Both the position numbers and the translations under genes were made by a program. Below the pieces are notes generated by a model. That model worked only from the letters and a program-made list of their open reading frames with translations, was not told where the DNA came from and made no database searches. From an uncultured Pseudomonadota bacterium (lineage in GTDB: Bacteria; Myxococcota_A; UBA796; SXON01), in contig CAIXRH010000122.1 in the NCBI GenBank assembly GCA_903921785.1, positions 1 to 42,391 on the forward strand: 42,391 nt of DNA, in the 5' to 3' direction. Shown piece after piece: positions 1-7,808 of the stretch (positions within the stretch are counted from its first letter, which is position 1; each line of letters begins with the position of its first letter).

Positions 1-1056
1 GACCCCGACGAGGCCGCCAAGCCCCCTCCGCCGAAGCTCGCGCCCGACGAGAAGGAGAAGGAAGAAGACGAGCTCGACTTCAACGACGACAGCAACGACG
101 GCGACGACCTGAAGCTGGGCGACGACGACGAGCAGCAGTCCGTGCAGCCCCGCCAGCCCGGCGAGGACACCGCCAAGCTCTACCGGGACACCCAGAAGAA
201 GTGCAAGGACATGACCCCCGACGAAGAGCAGATCGTCTGGGAGGACTACCTCCGGAAGTACCCGAAGAGCCTGTTCCGGGACCGCATCGAGGTTCGCATG
301 GACGAGCTCAGCGGCCTGATGTTCGGGGAGCGGGTGCCCGGGAGCGACCATGGGGGTGGCTCGGTGGACGCCGCGCAGCGCGAACTGAACTGGAACCTCC
401 CGTTCTCGCTCTCGCCGATCGACCCGCGCAGCCACATCTCCGTGGGCATCCAGTGGGGCTTCCCCGCGTGGTTCGGCGGCAAGGTCGACGCGGAGTACGC
501 CTTCATGCGCCAGATGAGCGCGCACGTGCTCCTCGGCCGCGACTTCGCCGGCGCGGTGGTGCAGCCCGGCGCGAAGTACGCGCTGATCAAGTCCTCCCGC
601 ACGGGCACCCTGCTCTCCGGCGGGCTCGACCTGAAGCTCAACGCCACGCCCACCTTCCTGGCGTTCCACCCGGTCATCGGCTTCGGTCAGCGCATCCGCG
701 TGCTCAACGGCCTCGACATCAGCGCCCAGATCGCGGCGGACTTCGAGCTCCGCGACGATTCGGACATCCGCCTGAACTGGGGCCTCAACGGCGAGCTCCG
801 CGCCAACGAGGTGGTCTCGGTGTTCTGGGAGTGGTCGTGGGACGCCAAGTACATCGGCAACCCCGACATGCCGCACAACGACTACTTCCGCTTCTTCACC
901 ACGACCTTCGGCCTGAAGTTCAACGCGGTGAAGGCGAAGACCGAGCAGGGTGGCGGCAAGATCGACGCGGGCGTCGGCGCCGTGCTCCCCTACGCCACCA
1001 ACTACTGGGGCTTCTACGCAGGCGGTGTCGACCTCATGGGCGACTTCTACCTGTAG
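1..1056 (+). CDS. Outer-membrane beta-barrel-like protein, 5' truncated by window
   Basis: The reading frame is open from base 1, so the true start lies upstream; the in-frame GTG at 142 is only an internal codon. The visible N-terminal part is very acidic and low in complexity (runs of Asp, Glu and Lys with a Pro-rich stretch). Next comes a short helical segment of the type W-x2-YL-x-KYPKS-x-FRDRI, and then about 220 residues of alternating polar and aromatic strands ending in an aromatic-rich C-terminus (DLMGDFYL). That pattern fits a transmembrane or lipocalin-like beta-barrel of the outer membrane, and ending on an aromatic-hydrophobic pair is common for BAM-inserted barrels. I do not recognise a named family, so function is unknown. 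The next gene starts about 90 bp downstream on the same strand. Confidence 0.6.
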   Translation, partial: DPDEAAKPPPPKLAPDEKEKEEDELDFNDDSNDGDDLKLGDDDEQQSVQPRQPGEDTAKLYRDTQKKCKDMTPDEEQIVWEDYLRKYPKSLFRDRIEVRMDELSGLMFGERVPGSDHGGGSVDAAQRELNWNLPFSLSPIDPRSHISVGIQWGFPAWFGGKVDAEYAFMRQMSAHVLLGRDFAGAVVQPGAKYALIKSSRTGTLLSGGLDLKLNATPTFLAFHPVIGFGQRIRVLNGLDISAQIAADFELRDDSDIRLNWGLNGELRANEVVSVFWEWSWDAKYIGNPDMPHNDYFRFFTTTFGLKFNAVKAKTEQGGGKIDAGVGAVLPYATNYWGFYAGGVDLMGDFYL

Positions 1057-1084
1057 TCGTCGGCGTCCCGAAGCGTCACGGGCG

Positions 1085-1099
1085 GGTCGACGCTGTCGA
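1085..1099. repeat. Short inverted repeat GTCGAC-gct-GTCGAC
   Basis: Two GTCGAC hexamers, each itself palindromic, flank three bases just downstream of the stop codon at 1056. The structure could form a small hairpin but has no T-run, so a terminator role is only a guess. Confidence 0.3.
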
Positions 1100-1147
1100 C
1101 ACGCCACGACGGATCGGAGTTAGGGCCGCGCCCACTTCGGGTGCCCC

Positions 1148-2650
1148 ATGCTCCTGCTCGCCGCGTCTGCTTTCGCGCTCGCCCCCCATGGCTCGGGCCA
1201 CCCCTGCGGAACGATGGAGCTCCGGGAGGAGCGGCTGGCGGGCGCTGGCCCGGCGATCGAGCCGGTGGCCCACGCCGGCAGCACCGGCGTAGACACCGAG
1301 CACTTCCACCTCGAAGGGAACCGCTACACCGCTACGGACGAGGAGCTCCAGCAGCTCGGCGACATCTTCGAGGAGGTGTGGGCCCAGGAGATCGACACCA
1401 TGGGGTACGAAGCGCCCTATGGCACGGGCTCGGCGAAGTTCAACGTGTACCTCGAAAACATGGGCGACTACCTCTACGGCTACACCGACGTGGAGCGCGA
1501 CGGCAAGACGCCCTACATCGCCATCAACCCCGACATGAGCTGGTCCGGGGAGACGACGGAAGACGCCTGGAAGGTCACCGCCGCGCACGAGTTCTTCCAC
1601 GCCGTGCAGTTCGCCTACGACTACTGGGAAGCGAGCTGGTGGATGGAGGCCTCCGCCACCTGGATGGAGGACGAGGTCTACGACTCGATCGACGACTACG
1701 ACTACTACCTTGGGGAGAACTCCTGGCCGGACTACCCGGAGATCTCCATGACCGCCGAGGACGGCTGGCACGAGTACGGCGAGGTCATCTGGCCGCGGTA
1801 CATCACCACCTTCCACGGTGGCGCCGCGTCGGAGAAGCAGCTCTGGGAGGCGTGCGCCGACCAGGACGCGCTCGACGCGATGGTGGACTTCTTCGGCTCC
1901 GAGACCGACTTCAACGACGCCCTGGTCGACTTTGAGGTCCGCAACGTGCTCGGCTACGCCGGCTACGAAGAAGGCGCGGATTGGTGGCCGATGTACACCC
2001 AGGACCTGGTGACGGACAGCAGCAAGCTGCCCGCCACGGCCGCCCCGACCGAGTACATCGCTGACTACCTCGGGGTGAACTACTGGCGGATCCCGGTCTC
2101 AGGGTCGGACGCCCGCACCCTCCACGTCGACTTCACCGCCGGCACCCTCGCCGATGGCACCAAGCTCAAGTGGATCGTGACCGTGGTCGGCACCGACGGC
2201 ACCACCTGGGACACGACCACCGTCACCACCAAGGGCGACACCTCGCTCGACCTCTCCGGCTTCGGGGACACCTGGAACGAAGGTTGGGTGCTCGTGGGCA
2301 TCCTCAGCGAGAACACCGGCGTCGACCACGACCAGTACGGGTCGAACCCCAAGTACACCAAGATTCCCCCGGCCTACTCGTTCACCGCCTCCCTCACCGA
2401 TGGCGGCGGGGACACCGGCACGGTCGACACGGGCGGTGGCGACACCGGCACGGTCGACACCGGGGCCGAGGACACGGGCGACACGGCGGTAGCGGACGAC
2501 TCCGGGGACACCAAGAGCCCCCGCAACCGGCAGGACGACACCGGCGAGGCTACCCCGGCGGGCTGCGGGTGTGACAGCGGCGGCGGGGCTTCCGGGGCCG
2601 CGGCGGGGCTGTTGCTCGCGGCGGGGATGTTGGGGCGGCGGCGGCGGTAG
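1148..2650 (+). CDS. Secreted HExxH metalloprotease with MYXO-CTERM-like sorting tail
   Basis: Predicted secreted, surface-anchored zinc protease of the kind annotated in Myxococcota as MXAN_6640-family putative metalloproteases. A short signal peptide (MLLLAASAFALA) is followed by the peptidase domain. The zinc motif HEFFHAVQ begins at residue 147, and Glu167 in WMEASATW is a plausible third ligand. The C-terminal region has two tandem GGGDTGTVDT units and a Thr/Asp/Gly-rich linker. It then ends in a GCGC motif, a Gly/Ala/Leu-rich hydrophobic stretch and a terminal RRRR, which is the MYXO-CTERM layout thought to be processed for cell-surface anchoring. The 500-aa length suits the family. ATG at 1148 is chosen because it gives the signal peptide directly, though no clear Shine-Dalgarno sequence precedes it. 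Substrate unknown. Confidence 0.85.
   Translation: MLLLAASAFALAPHGSGHPCGTMELREERLAGAGPAIEPVAHAGSTGVDTEHFHLEGNRYTATDEELQQLGDIFEEVWAQEIDTMGYEAPYGTGSAKFNVYLENMGDYLYGYTDVERDGKTPYIAINPDMSWSGETTEDAWKVTAAHEFFHAVQFAYDYWEASWWMEASATWMEDEVYDSIDDYDYYLGENSWPDYPEISMTAEDGWHEYGEVIWPRYITTFHGGAASEKQLWEACADQDALDAMVDFFGSETDFNDALVDFEVRNVLGYAGYEEGADWWPMYTQDLVTDSSKLPATAAPTEYIADYLGVNYWRIPVSGSDARTLHVDFTAGTLADGTKLKWIVTVVGTDGTTWDTTTVTTKGDTSLDLSGFGDTWNEGWVLVGILSENTGVDHDQYGSNPKYTKIPPAYSFTASLTDGGGDTGTVDTGGGDTGTVDTGAEDTGDTAVADDSGDTKSPRNRQDDTGEATPAGCGCDSGGGASGAAAGLLLAAGMLGRRRR
2402..2461 (+). repeat. Two 30-bp tandem units in the metalloprotease linker
   Basis: Two adjacent 30-bp units each encode GGGDTGTVDT; they differ at a few bases, mainly in the second and third Gly codons. 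They lie between the protease domain and the MYXO-CTERM-like tail, a usual place for repeat-driven length variation. Confidence 0.7.
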
Positions 2651-2686
2651 ACCGCGGGCGCGCGGGCGCGCTGCCAGGTCGGTCGG

Positions 2687-4426
2687 TCACTCGCCCAGAC
2701 TGAAGAAGAGCAGGGCGTCGGCCCCGCGTGACCCGTAGACGGGCGCCTCCGAGGCAGCAAGGTCGGGGACCCCGTCCCCGTTCCAATCGCCGAGGCCGGC
2801 CCAGCCGAAGCCGAGGTGCTGGCCCGCCACATTGCCGCGGATCACGAGATCGGCGTCTTCCTCGGCGAGGGTGCCGGTGAGCGGACCCCGGAGGACGAAG
2901 AGCGCTCCGTCGGCGTCGGCGAGGATCGACGCGTAGGAGGCGGGCACCACGAGGTCGGCGAGTCCGTCCGCGTCCAGGTCGGTCGCGGCCAAGTTCAGTG
3001 AATCCACGTATGAGGCCGCACCGCCCGCCAGGACCGAAGCCGGGGTCGCCCCGGTCGGGGCGCTGACGAAGCGGACGCTCCCGTCGGGCCTCGCCTGGAG
3101 CAGCTCCGGATGCCCGTCCCCATCCACGTCCCCCGCGTCCCGAACCAACGACGGGCTGACGCCCCAGGGGCGGCTCCCCGGGACCACGGCGTCGGCGTCG
3201 ACTGTCGTACGCGCATGGTCGAAGGGCCCGAGCAGGAGGTACACCGCGCCGAACTCGGGGGCACCCGCGTCGGAGAGGATGGCCCCGTAGAGGTCCTCCA
3301 CGCCGTCGCCATCCACATCGCCCGCCCAGGCGAGGCCGAGCTCGCTCCCGTCGGCGGCGCCCGGGTCGGTGATCGACGTGCCCTGGGCGCCCGCGTCGTC
3401 CCCCGGGGCGCCGGCCTGCACGACCCGCGCCCCCCAGAAGGCGACGGCGCCGGGATCGTGGCCGTCGGCGGGCAGGGCGGCGTAGGCCGAGGCGCCGTCG
3501 TAGCAGGCGGTCCCGGCCGCCACCGTGCCCCCGTCCGGCAGCGCGACCAGGCAATCGCGACCGTCCGCGAGGGGCACGAGGAGCTCGTCGACCCCGTCCC
3601 CGTCCCAGTCGGGCGCCCAGGTCGGGGCGGGAGAGTCCTCGAGCCCCGTGAGCGAGCCCATCGCCGCCGTCCCGAGCGCCGTGTGGCCGCTCACCGCCCC
3701 GGTGAGAACCCAGACATCGATGTCCCGGAGGGTGTCGAAGATCAGGAGGTCCGCGCGCCCGTCGCCGTTGATGTCGCGGCCGCTGAGGAGGCTCACCTCC
3801 GCCGTGTCGGCCGTCTCCCCGGTGCCGGCGCTGCCCCACTGCACCTCGTCCTCCGGCACCCACCCCTCGCAGCCGAGCGCGCCGCCTGGGTGCCGGTCCG
3901 GGTTGTCGTCGTCGCAGTCGGTGGCGTCGGCGACGGTGCCGGCGGGTGCGCGACAGGTCACCGCCTCGGTCGCCTCGTTGCCGTAGCCGTCCCCGTCCGC
4001 GTCCGCGTACCAGCCCTGGGCCTCCGGCGCGTCCTCGTTCACGCCCCAATCACAGTCGTGGTCCACCCCATCGCACACGTCGTCCGGCGCCTCCGGATGG
4101 GTGATGGCGTCCTGGTCGTCGCAGTCCCCGGCCGGGCCGAACCCCTCCGGCGCGGTACAGCCAGCGGCGGGCGGGCGCAGGCTGAGGTCGTTCCCCCAGC
4201 CGTCGCCGTCCTCGTCCGGGTACCAGAGCCGGGCGGTGGGGGAGGCTTCGTCCAGGACGCCGTCGCAGTCGTCGTCGACGCCGTCGCAGTCGTCGTCGGG
4301 AGCGCCGGGGTGGACGTCCGGATCGTCCGGCGCGCAGTCGGTGGCGGCGTAGCCGTCGTGGTCCCGATCCGGATCGGCGCCTGCGGCGGGATCGGTGCCG
4401 CACGCGAAGAGCAGGATCGTCCACAT
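2687..4426 (-). CDS. Lipoprotein with MopE-type metal-binding repeats and FG-GAP domain
   Basis: Predicted surface lipoprotein of 579 aa. The start at 4426 gives a very short lipoprotein signal, MWTILLFAC, with Cys9 as lipidation site. Residues of roughly 20-170 hold tandem Asp-rich modules (DxDxDG followed by CDGVDDDCDG and DCDD), the putative metal-binding motif seen in MopE-like proteins, where such loops bind Ca or Cu. The rest carries FG-GAP-like calcium-loop repeats (for example DINGDGRADLLIFD, DVDGDGVEDLYGAIL, DWNGDGVPDLAASE), which usually form a beta-propeller. Function is not known; adhesion or metal binding outside the cell is inferred. It is divergent from the lipoprotein at 4449 with only 22 bp between the starts. 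Confidence 0.8.
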   Translation of the reverse strand: MWTILLFACGTDPAAGADPDRDHDGYAATDCAPDDPDVHPGAPDDDCDGVDDDCDGVLDEASPTARLWYPDEDGDGWGNDLSLRPPAAGCTAPEGFGPAGDCDDQDAITHPEAPDDVCDGVDHDCDWGVNEDAPEAQGWYADADGDGYGNEATEAVTCRAPAGTVADATDCDDDNPDRHPGGALGCEGWVPEDEVQWGSAGTGETADTAEVSLLSGRDINGDGRADLLIFDTLRDIDVWVLTGAVSGHTALGTAAMGSLTGLEDSPAPTWAPDWDGDGVDELLVPLADGRDCLVALPDGGTVAAGTACYDGASAYAALPADGHDPGAVAFWGARVVQAGAPGDDAGAQGTSITDPGAADGSELGLAWAGDVDGDGVEDLYGAILSDAGAPEFGAVYLLLGPFDHARTTVDADAVVPGSRPWGVSPSLVRDAGDVDGDGHPELLQARPDGSVRFVSAPTGATPASVLAGGAASYVDSLNLAATDLDADGLADLVVPASYASILADADGALFVLRGPLTGTLAEEDADLVIRGNVAGQHLGFGWAGLGDWNGDGVPDLAASEAPVYGSRGADALLFFSLGE

Positions 4427-4448
4427 CCGGAACGGTTATCCGGTCTGC

Positions 4449-5294
4449 ATGTGGTGGCTCCTCGCTTGTGCGCTCACGGAGGTGGAGGACCCCGCGCCGC
4501 GGGCGCCGGACCCCGTGCCTGCGTTCACCCTCGCGGGGTGCCAGCAGGTGGCGACGACGCCCGCCTCCCTGGACGAAGAGCAAGCGGTCGAGACCACCCT
4601 CTACCTCGACGAAGACCATCTCCTGGCTGGAGCGTTCGTGCAGGGAGACTCCAGCTCCGAGTGGTGGCAACAATGGGAAGGGGAGTGCGCGACGGCCAGC
4701 GTGTACCGAGCGCGCGAGCCCGACTGGAACGTGCGGGTCGAGTGGACCGCCGAGTGCGACGAAGCGGGCAATCCGGTCTTCGCCTGGCAGCTGCAGGAGT
4801 GGTGGGACGAACAGGGCTCCCAGACCATGGAGGGGGGGCGGGAGCATACCTACACCTACGACGCCGACGGGCAGATGATCGAGGCCGTGGAGACCTTCCT
4901 CGACGCCGCCCGGGCGCCAGGGTCGATCTTCGTCACCTCGTACGTCTGGCTGGACGGGCACATCGTCCAGTCCGAGGAGGTGTCGGACGGGGAGTCCACG
5001 GAGTCGCACACCTACACCTGGGACGGCGACCTGCTCCTCGAAGACCACCAGGTCACCCCCTGGGCCGACCAGACGTACACCTACGCCTACGACGAAGCGG
5101 GCCGGCTCGCAGAGTCCAGCGAGTACGACGCGCCGACCGAATACGACAACGAGGCGTGGACCGGCGTGCGCTACGACTACAGCGACGACACCCCCAGGGT
5201 CACTGCCACCGAGTCCAGCGAGGACGCCTGGGACCACGTCACCTCCACCACCACCTCCACCTGGACCTGCCCGCCCGACCTCCCCGCCCGGTGA
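4449..5294 (+). CDS. Lipoprotein with YD/RHS-like repeats
   Basis: Predicted lipoprotein of 281 aa. I choose ATG 4449 because it gives MWWLLAC, with Cys7 as a lipobox cysteine; an upstream in-frame ATG at 4395 would overlap the divergent gene and bury the signal. The body contains YD-like motifs such as HTYTYDADGQM, HTYTWDGDLLL and YTYAYDEAGRL, typical of RHS/YD repeats that form beta-rich shells or carbohydrate-binding surfaces. It is far shorter than true RHS toxins and has no hyperconserved core or toxin tip, so it is not a polymorphic toxin. It ends in Thr/Ser-rich strands and CPPDLPAR. Function unknown. Confidence 0.7.
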   Translation: MWWLLACALTEVEDPAPRAPDPVPAFTLAGCQQVATTPASLDEEQAVETTLYLDEDHLLAGAFVQGDSSSEWWQQWEGECATASVYRAREPDWNVRVEWTAECDEAGNPVFAWQLQEWWDEQGSQTMEGGREHTYTYDADGQMIEAVETFLDAARAPGSIFVTSYVWLDGHIVQSEEVSDGESTESHTYTWDGDLLLEDHQVTPWADQTYTYAYDEAGRLAESSEYDAPTEYDNEAWTGVRYDYSDDTPRVTATESSEDAWDHVTSTTTSTWTCPPDLPAR

Positions 5295-5363
5295 CGATTC
5301 CTGGCGTGCGCCTCACAACCAGCGCTCGGCCCCCGCGATACCTTCGCCCGGCCTGGAGCCTAC

Positions 5364-6530
5364 ATGACCACGACGATGACCGCGCTGACGTTCGACACCA
5401 AGCGCGACGGCTGGGACACCTCGACCGGCATGGTGAAGGACCGGGTGGCCGTCCCCGCGTTCGACCCCCAGACCGACCACGCGAGCGTGCTCATCAAGGT
5501 GAAGTACGCCGGCTTCTGCGGCAGCGACCGCGGCATCTGGTGGCGCAAGGCGTTCGGCGACATGATCCAGGGCAGCCTCGCCGAAGAGGGCAAGACCACC
5601 CGCGTCATCGGCCATGAGCTCCTCGGCGAGATCGTCGACGTGGGGGTGAAGGTCGGTGAGAAGTACGGCTACAAGGCCGGCGATGTGGTGAGCACCGAGT
5701 CGCACATCATCTGCGGCACCTGCCACCAGTGCCGCGTCGGCGACAGCCACGTCTGCGCAAAGGACAAGATCATCGGCATCTCGCTCGATGGATGCTTCGC
5801 CGAGTACCTCAAGCTCCCCGCCAAGGCCCTCTGGCCGACGGACCTCTCGCGCATCCGCCCCGAGGTCGCGGCCGTGCAGGAGCCGTTCGGCAACGCGGTG
5901 CACGCTTGCCAGGCCACCGACCTCCGCGGCAAGACCGTGGCGATCCTCGGCTGCGGCACCATCGGCCTGTTCGCGGTGCTCATCGCCCGCGGTATGGGCG
6001 CCACCAAGATCATCGGCGTGGAGGTCGATCCCAAACACGCCCAGATGGCGCGGGACCTCGGCTGCGACGTGGTGCTCACCCCCCAGCCGAGCAACCCGGC
6101 GAAGCCCCACGCCTCCGACCCCGACTTGCGCGCGGCGATCCGCGAGCTCACCGGCGGCGTCGGGGTGGACGTGGCCTTCGAGATGGCCGGCTTCAACAGC
6201 TCGATGAACAACGCGATCAAGGTCGTCCGGCGCGGCGGGCACGTGGTGCTCTTCGGCGTCAAGAACGGCGACGCGGTGATCGAAGACGTGCACCGCGTGG
6301 TGATGGATGGCATCCAGCTCCACGGCATCGTGGGCCGGCAGATCTTCGGCACCTGGGAGATCACCCGGTGCCTCCTCGAAGATCGCGGCAACGGCATCCA
6401 GGACGCGATCTGGAACACCATCCTCGAGCGCGGCCAGGACACCATCGTCGACATCGGCGACTGGGAGAAGAAGGCCTTCGAAGGCATCATCTCGCGCCAC
6501 CCCAAGGCGGTCATCCGCTTCGCGGGCTGA
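5364..6530 (+). CDS. Zinc-dependent medium-chain dehydrogenase, L-threonine 3-dehydrogenase-like
   Basis: Cytoplasmic NAD(P)-dependent oxidoreductase of the zinc MDR family, 388 aa. Visible features are catalytic Cys52 (GFCGSD), His84-Glu85 (GHE), and a structural zinc lobe with Cys117, Cys120, Cys123 and Cys131 in perfect CxxCxxCx7C spacing. The Rossmann motif GCGTIG lies at residues 196-201. The segments ESHIICG, EPFGNAVH and GRQIFGTWE closely resemble Tdh, which oxidises L-threonine to 2-amino-3-ketobutyrate. No kbl partner gene is adjacent, and the protein is about 45 aa longer than E. coli Tdh, so another polyol or alcohol substrate is possible. Start at 5364 follows a 69-bp gap; MTTTM offers a second ATG four codons later. 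Confidence 0.85.
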   Translation: MTTTMTALTFDTKRDGWDTSTGMVKDRVAVPAFDPQTDHASVLIKVKYAGFCGSDRGIWWRKAFGDMIQGSLAEEGKTTRVIGHELLGEIVDVGVKVGEKYGYKAGDVVSTESHIICGTCHQCRVGDSHVCAKDKIIGISLDGCFAEYLKLPAKALWPTDLSRIRPEVAAVQEPFGNAVHACQATDLRGKTVAILGCGTIGLFAVLIARGMGATKIIGVEVDPKHAQMARDLGCDVVLTPQPSNPAKPHASDPDLRAAIRELTGGVGVDVAFEMAGFNSSMNNAIKVVRRGGHVVLFGVKNGDAVIEDVHRVVMDGIQLHGIVGRQIFGTWEITRCLLEDRGNGIQDAIWNTILERGQDTIVDIGDWEKKAFEGIISRHPKAVIRFAG

Positions 6531-6549
6531 TCGTCGCTGCGTGCACCCC

Positions 6550-7692
6550 ATGATCGCCCTCCTCCTGCTCGTCGCCTGTGGACACGAGCTCGCCCTCGCC
6601 GTCGCGGCCCCAGACACCACGGGCTGCACCACCGACAAGCTCGGCGATGGCGGGGAGCTCTTCGACGTCGGCGCGCTCCACGAGGTGCGCATCACCCTCT
6701 CCGACGCCTCGCTCGCCGCCATCGAGGGCGACCCGCGCACCTACGCGCTCGGCGCCGTGGAGGTGGACGGGAACGCCCTGGAGACCGTCGGCGTGCGCCT
6801 CAAGGGCAGCACCTCGTTCCAGGAGCTCGACGGGAAGCCCTCCTTCAAGGTCAAGTTCAACGAGTACTGCGCCGGGCAGAAGCTCGCCGGGCTCAAGCGG
6901 CTCACCCTGAACAACATGGTCAGTGATCCCACGCAGTCGCAGGAGATGCTGAACTACCAGCTCTGGGCCGCCGCGGGGCTCAAGGCGCCGCGCGCGTCCT
7001 ACGCCCAGGTGTGGCTCAACGGCGAGCTCTACGGGCTCTACACCAACGTGGAGTCCATGGACGACGAGTGGGTGCGGCGCCGCTACGCCGATGGCTCGGG
7101 GGACCTCTGGGAAGCCGGCAGCGGCGCCGAGTTCTCCGCCGAGGGGCTGGACGCCTGGGACCTCAAGGAGGGCGACGGCGACCGGGACGCGCTCCAGGCC
7201 GTGGCCGAGGCCCTCGATGCGCCCGGCGCGGTGTTCGACAACCTCGACGGGGTGGTGGGGATGGACCAGTTCCTCACCTACTGGGCCTGGAAGGTCGTGG
7301 TGGGCGATCCCGACGGGTACCCCTGGCACCCCAACGACATCTTCCTTTACGCCGACCCGGCTCAGGGCGGACGCTTCGAGTTCTCCCCCTGGGGCTTCGA
7401 CGAGGCCTGGAAGGACTACGTGGACTGGCAGGACGCCGATGGGCGCCTCGCCACCGCCTGCCTCGCCGACGCGGCGTGCTCGGCTCGCTTCCACGCCCGC
7501 GTGGTCACCGCCGTGGACACCTTCGAGACCCTCGACGCCGTCGGGTGGCTGGAAGCGGCGTGGGCGCTCTCGGCTCCAGTCCTCGGGGACGACGCGCGGC
7601 GGCCCTACACGGAGGCCGAGGTGGAGGCGGCGCGCGAGGCGCTGCGAACGACGGTGGAGGGCCGCGCGGCGCGGGTGCGGGACGACCTGTAG
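6550..7692 (+). CDS. CotH kinase-like lipoprotein
   Basis: Predicted lipoprotein of 380 aa with signal MIALLLLVAC (Cys10). The domain matches the CotH family: GVRLKGSTSFQ, a Lys-rich SFKVKFNEY strand, LKRLTLNNMVSDPTQ, WLNGELYGLYTNVES, and the acidic PND-IFLY and FSPWGFDEAW segments. CotH of Bacillus is an atypical protein kinase that phosphorylates spore coat proteins; homologues in Myxococcota are exported lipoproteins of unknown substrate. ATG 6550 is chosen because it starts the signal; the open frame further upstream overlaps the end of the dehydrogenase gene. It lies 19 bp behind that gene, so co-transcription is likely. Confidence 0.8.
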   Translation: MIALLLLVACGHELALAVAAPDTTGCTTDKLGDGGELFDVGALHEVRITLSDASLAAIEGDPRTYALGAVEVDGNALETVGVRLKGSTSFQELDGKPSFKVKFNEYCAGQKLAGLKRLTLNNMVSDPTQSQEMLNYQLWAAAGLKAPRASYAQVWLNGELYGLYTNVESMDDEWVRRRYADGSGDLWEAGSGAEFSAEGLDAWDLKEGDGDRDALQAVAEALDAPGAVFDNLDGVVGMDQFLTYWAWKVVVGDPDGYPWHPNDIFLYADPAQGGRFEFSPWGFDEAWKDYVDWQDADGRLATACLADAACSARFHARVVTAVDTFETLDAVGWLEAAWALSAPVLGDDARRPYTEAEVEAAREALRTTVEGRAARVRDDL

Positions 7693-7808
7693 CGGGGCGA
7701 CAGGACGCACGCGCGGCGCAAGGCGGGGCGGCGGCACACGATCCACCGTGGCGACGGCAGGGGGTGTCCCGCAGTCGGGGCGGGGCGTTGCGCCCGGGCT
7801 GGCCCCCC

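Noticed and set aside
4395-4448. Upstream start for the YD-repeat lipoprotein
   Set aside because: It overlaps the divergent lipoprotein gene's first codons and would place 18 residues in front of the lipobox; kept as a minor alternative.
4449-5294. YD repeats as sign of an RHS polymorphic toxin
   Set aside because: The protein is 281 aa, a lipoprotein, and lacks the RHS core and any toxin tip or immunity gene.
3110-5617. Long plus-strand open frame across the FG-GAP gene, the YD-repeat gene and the start of the dehydrogenase gene
   Set aside because: Val/Arg/Gly-rich low-complexity translation with no recognisable domain, overlapping three well-supported genes.
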